From Dehalococcoidia bacterium (GTDB taxonomy: Bacteria > Chloroflexota > Dehalococcoidia > Tepidiformales > Tepidiformaceae): a stretch of DNA of 6,436 nucleotides. Where the stretch lies: contig SLAK01000263.1 in the NCBI GenBank assembly GCA_007126855.1, positions 1 through 6,436 on the forward strand, given 5' to 3'. Below, piece by piece: positions 5,701 to 6,436 of the stretch (within the stretch, counting starts at the first letter, position 1; each line of letters begins with the position of its first letter). The notes under the pieces were generated by a model. That model saw only the letters and a program-made list of their open reading frames with translations, ran no database searches and had not been told where the DNA came from. The translations under genes and the position numbers were made by a program.

Positions 5701-6436
5701 CAGGCGATGGCGCGGGACAAGAACCCCTGAAGCCGCTGCCGCTCCGGGAGCGGCACCTGGCCGCGGGCGCAAGGATGGCGCCCTTCGCGGGCTGGGAGAT
5801 GCCGTTGCAGTACAGCGGCATCGTCGCCGAACACCGTGCAGTGCGAAATGCGGCCGGCATCTTCGACGTCTCGCATATGGGCCGCGTCTGGGTTCGCGGT
5901 CCGGACGCGGCCCGGCAGATCCGGTCGGCCACCACCTACGACGTGACGCGCATCGAGCCCGGCCGGACGCACTATTCCGTGTACTGCAACGAGCGCGGCG
6001 GCATCGAGGACGACATCATCGTGTTCCGTGTCGGCGCAGACCGCTGGCTCGTGGTGCACAACGCGGCCAACGCCGCATTCGGCGCAGACCGGCTGCGCGA
6101 TGCAACGGGCGGGCAGGCTGAAGACGTTGGACAGCAGACGGTGATGCTGGCCGTGCAGGGCCCGGCGGCAGAGGAAGCCGTCACCAAAGTCATTGGGCCG
6201 GAATTCGCCGCGCTTGAGCCGCGTGCCTGCATCGAAGTCGAATGGCGCGGCGCGGCGCTGGTGCTTTCGCGCACCGGGTACACCGGTGAGGATGGCGCGG
6301 AGGTGGTTGCAGACGTGGAGCAAGGCGCGATGCTCTGGGACGCATTTGTCGAAGCCGGGGTTGTACCGGCAGGGCTCGGCGCGCGCGACACGTTGCGCCT
6401 GGAAGCGGCACTGCCCCTGCACGGCCACGACATGAC
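5697..6436 (+). CDS. gcvT: Aminomethyltransferase, glycine cleavage system T protein, 3' end outside window
   Basis: From the ATG at 5697 the frame is open for 246 codons to the right edge; complete T proteins have about 360-380 residues. The T protein takes the aminomethyl group from the lipoyl arm of GcvH and, with tetrahydrofolate, releases ammonia and forms 5,10-methylene-tetrahydrofolate in the cytoplasm. Family motifs in order: FAGWEMPLQY (30-39), IFDVSHMG (55-62), IEPGRTHYSVYCNERGGIEDD (86-106) with the catalytic aspartate in the DD pair, SRTGYTGEDGAE (191-202) and GLGARDTLRLEAALPLHGHD near the edge. Two small departures from the common pattern are Tyr81 where the usual motif reads ND, and NAANAAFGADRL where NASN..KD..WL is typical. 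The start overlaps the stop of the lipoate-ligase gene by four bases and has only a weak GGTGG upstream, so it probably depends on coupled translation. gcvH and gcvP are expected downstream but not seen. Confidence 0.95.
   Translation, partial: MTGDGAGQEPLKPLPLRERHLAAGARMAPFAGWEMPLQYSGIVAEHRAVRNAAGIFDVSHMGRVWVRGPDAARQIRSATTYDVTRIEPGRTHYSVYCNERGGIEDDIIVFRVGADRWLVVHNAANAAFGADRLRDATGGQAEDVGQQTVMLAVQGPAAEEAVTKVIGPEFAALEPRACIEVEWRGAALVLSRTGYTGEDGAEVVADVEQGAMLWDAFVEAGVVPAGLGARDTLRLEAALPLHGHDM

Noticed and set aside
5358..6428. A 356-codon minus-strand frame opposite the ligase and gcvT genes
   Set aside because: It crosses two well-identified plus-strand genes and shows no family signature.
1..6436. 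CRISPR arrays, tRNAs, rRNA, insertion sequences or attachment sites
   Set aside because: No spaced direct repeats, cloverleaf-like segments, transposase motifs or flanking inverted repeats were seen on reading both strands.

Overview
The window is a GC-rich (roughly two-thirds G+C), densely coded piece of bacterial chromosome with six protein genes in two divergent blocks. I see no RNA gene, mobile element, CRISPR array or long non-coding stretch; the largest gap is 170 bp. The FAD oxidase, lipoate-ligase-type and Zwf-type proteins resemble versions I associate with Chloroflexota (Dehalococcoidia/Tepidiformia-like) or Actinomycetota. That placement is a guess from sequence style, not a demonstrated assignment.

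Minus-strand block (read from 4078 down to 1): an FAD-dependent oxidase of the alkyldihydroxyacetonephosphate synthase (AGPS) type (4078-2474), a membrane-anchored trypsin-like serine protease with one PDZ domain of the HtrA/DegS type (2371-1337), and a divergent glucose-6-phosphate dehydrogenase family protein (1298-1, 3' end outside the window). The protease and Zwf genes are 38 bp apart and could share a transcript. The oxidase is separated from the protease by 102 bp containing a GC-rich hairpin and a possible separate promoter.

Plus-strand block (4249 to the right edge): a small CAP/SCP-domain probable lipoprotein (4249-4794), a lipoate-protein ligase/octanoyltransferase-family enzyme (4891-5700), and the start of gcvT, the glycine-cleavage aminomethyltransferase (5697 to the edge). 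The last two overlap by ATGA and are clearly one unit: an enzyme that attaches lipoyl/octanoyl groups beside the glycine cleavage system, whose H protein carries a lipoyl arm. The rest of the system (gcvH, gcvP) probably follows outside the window.

The 170-bp divergent gap 4079-4248 is the main regulatory region. It holds a good ribosome binding site and a plausible -10 box for the oxidase on the minus strand, but only a weak short-leader promoter candidate for the CAP gene.

I found no evidence of an undescribed multi-gene system. The points most worth a second look are the Zwf homologue lacking two substrate-contacting lysines, the lipoate-ligase-family protein with a cysteine placed like that of LipM/LipL octanoyl/amidotransferases, and the AGPS-like oxidase that keeps the full AGPS active-site set. 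Several very long antisense frames (up to 691 codons) are artefacts of GC-rich coding sequence.
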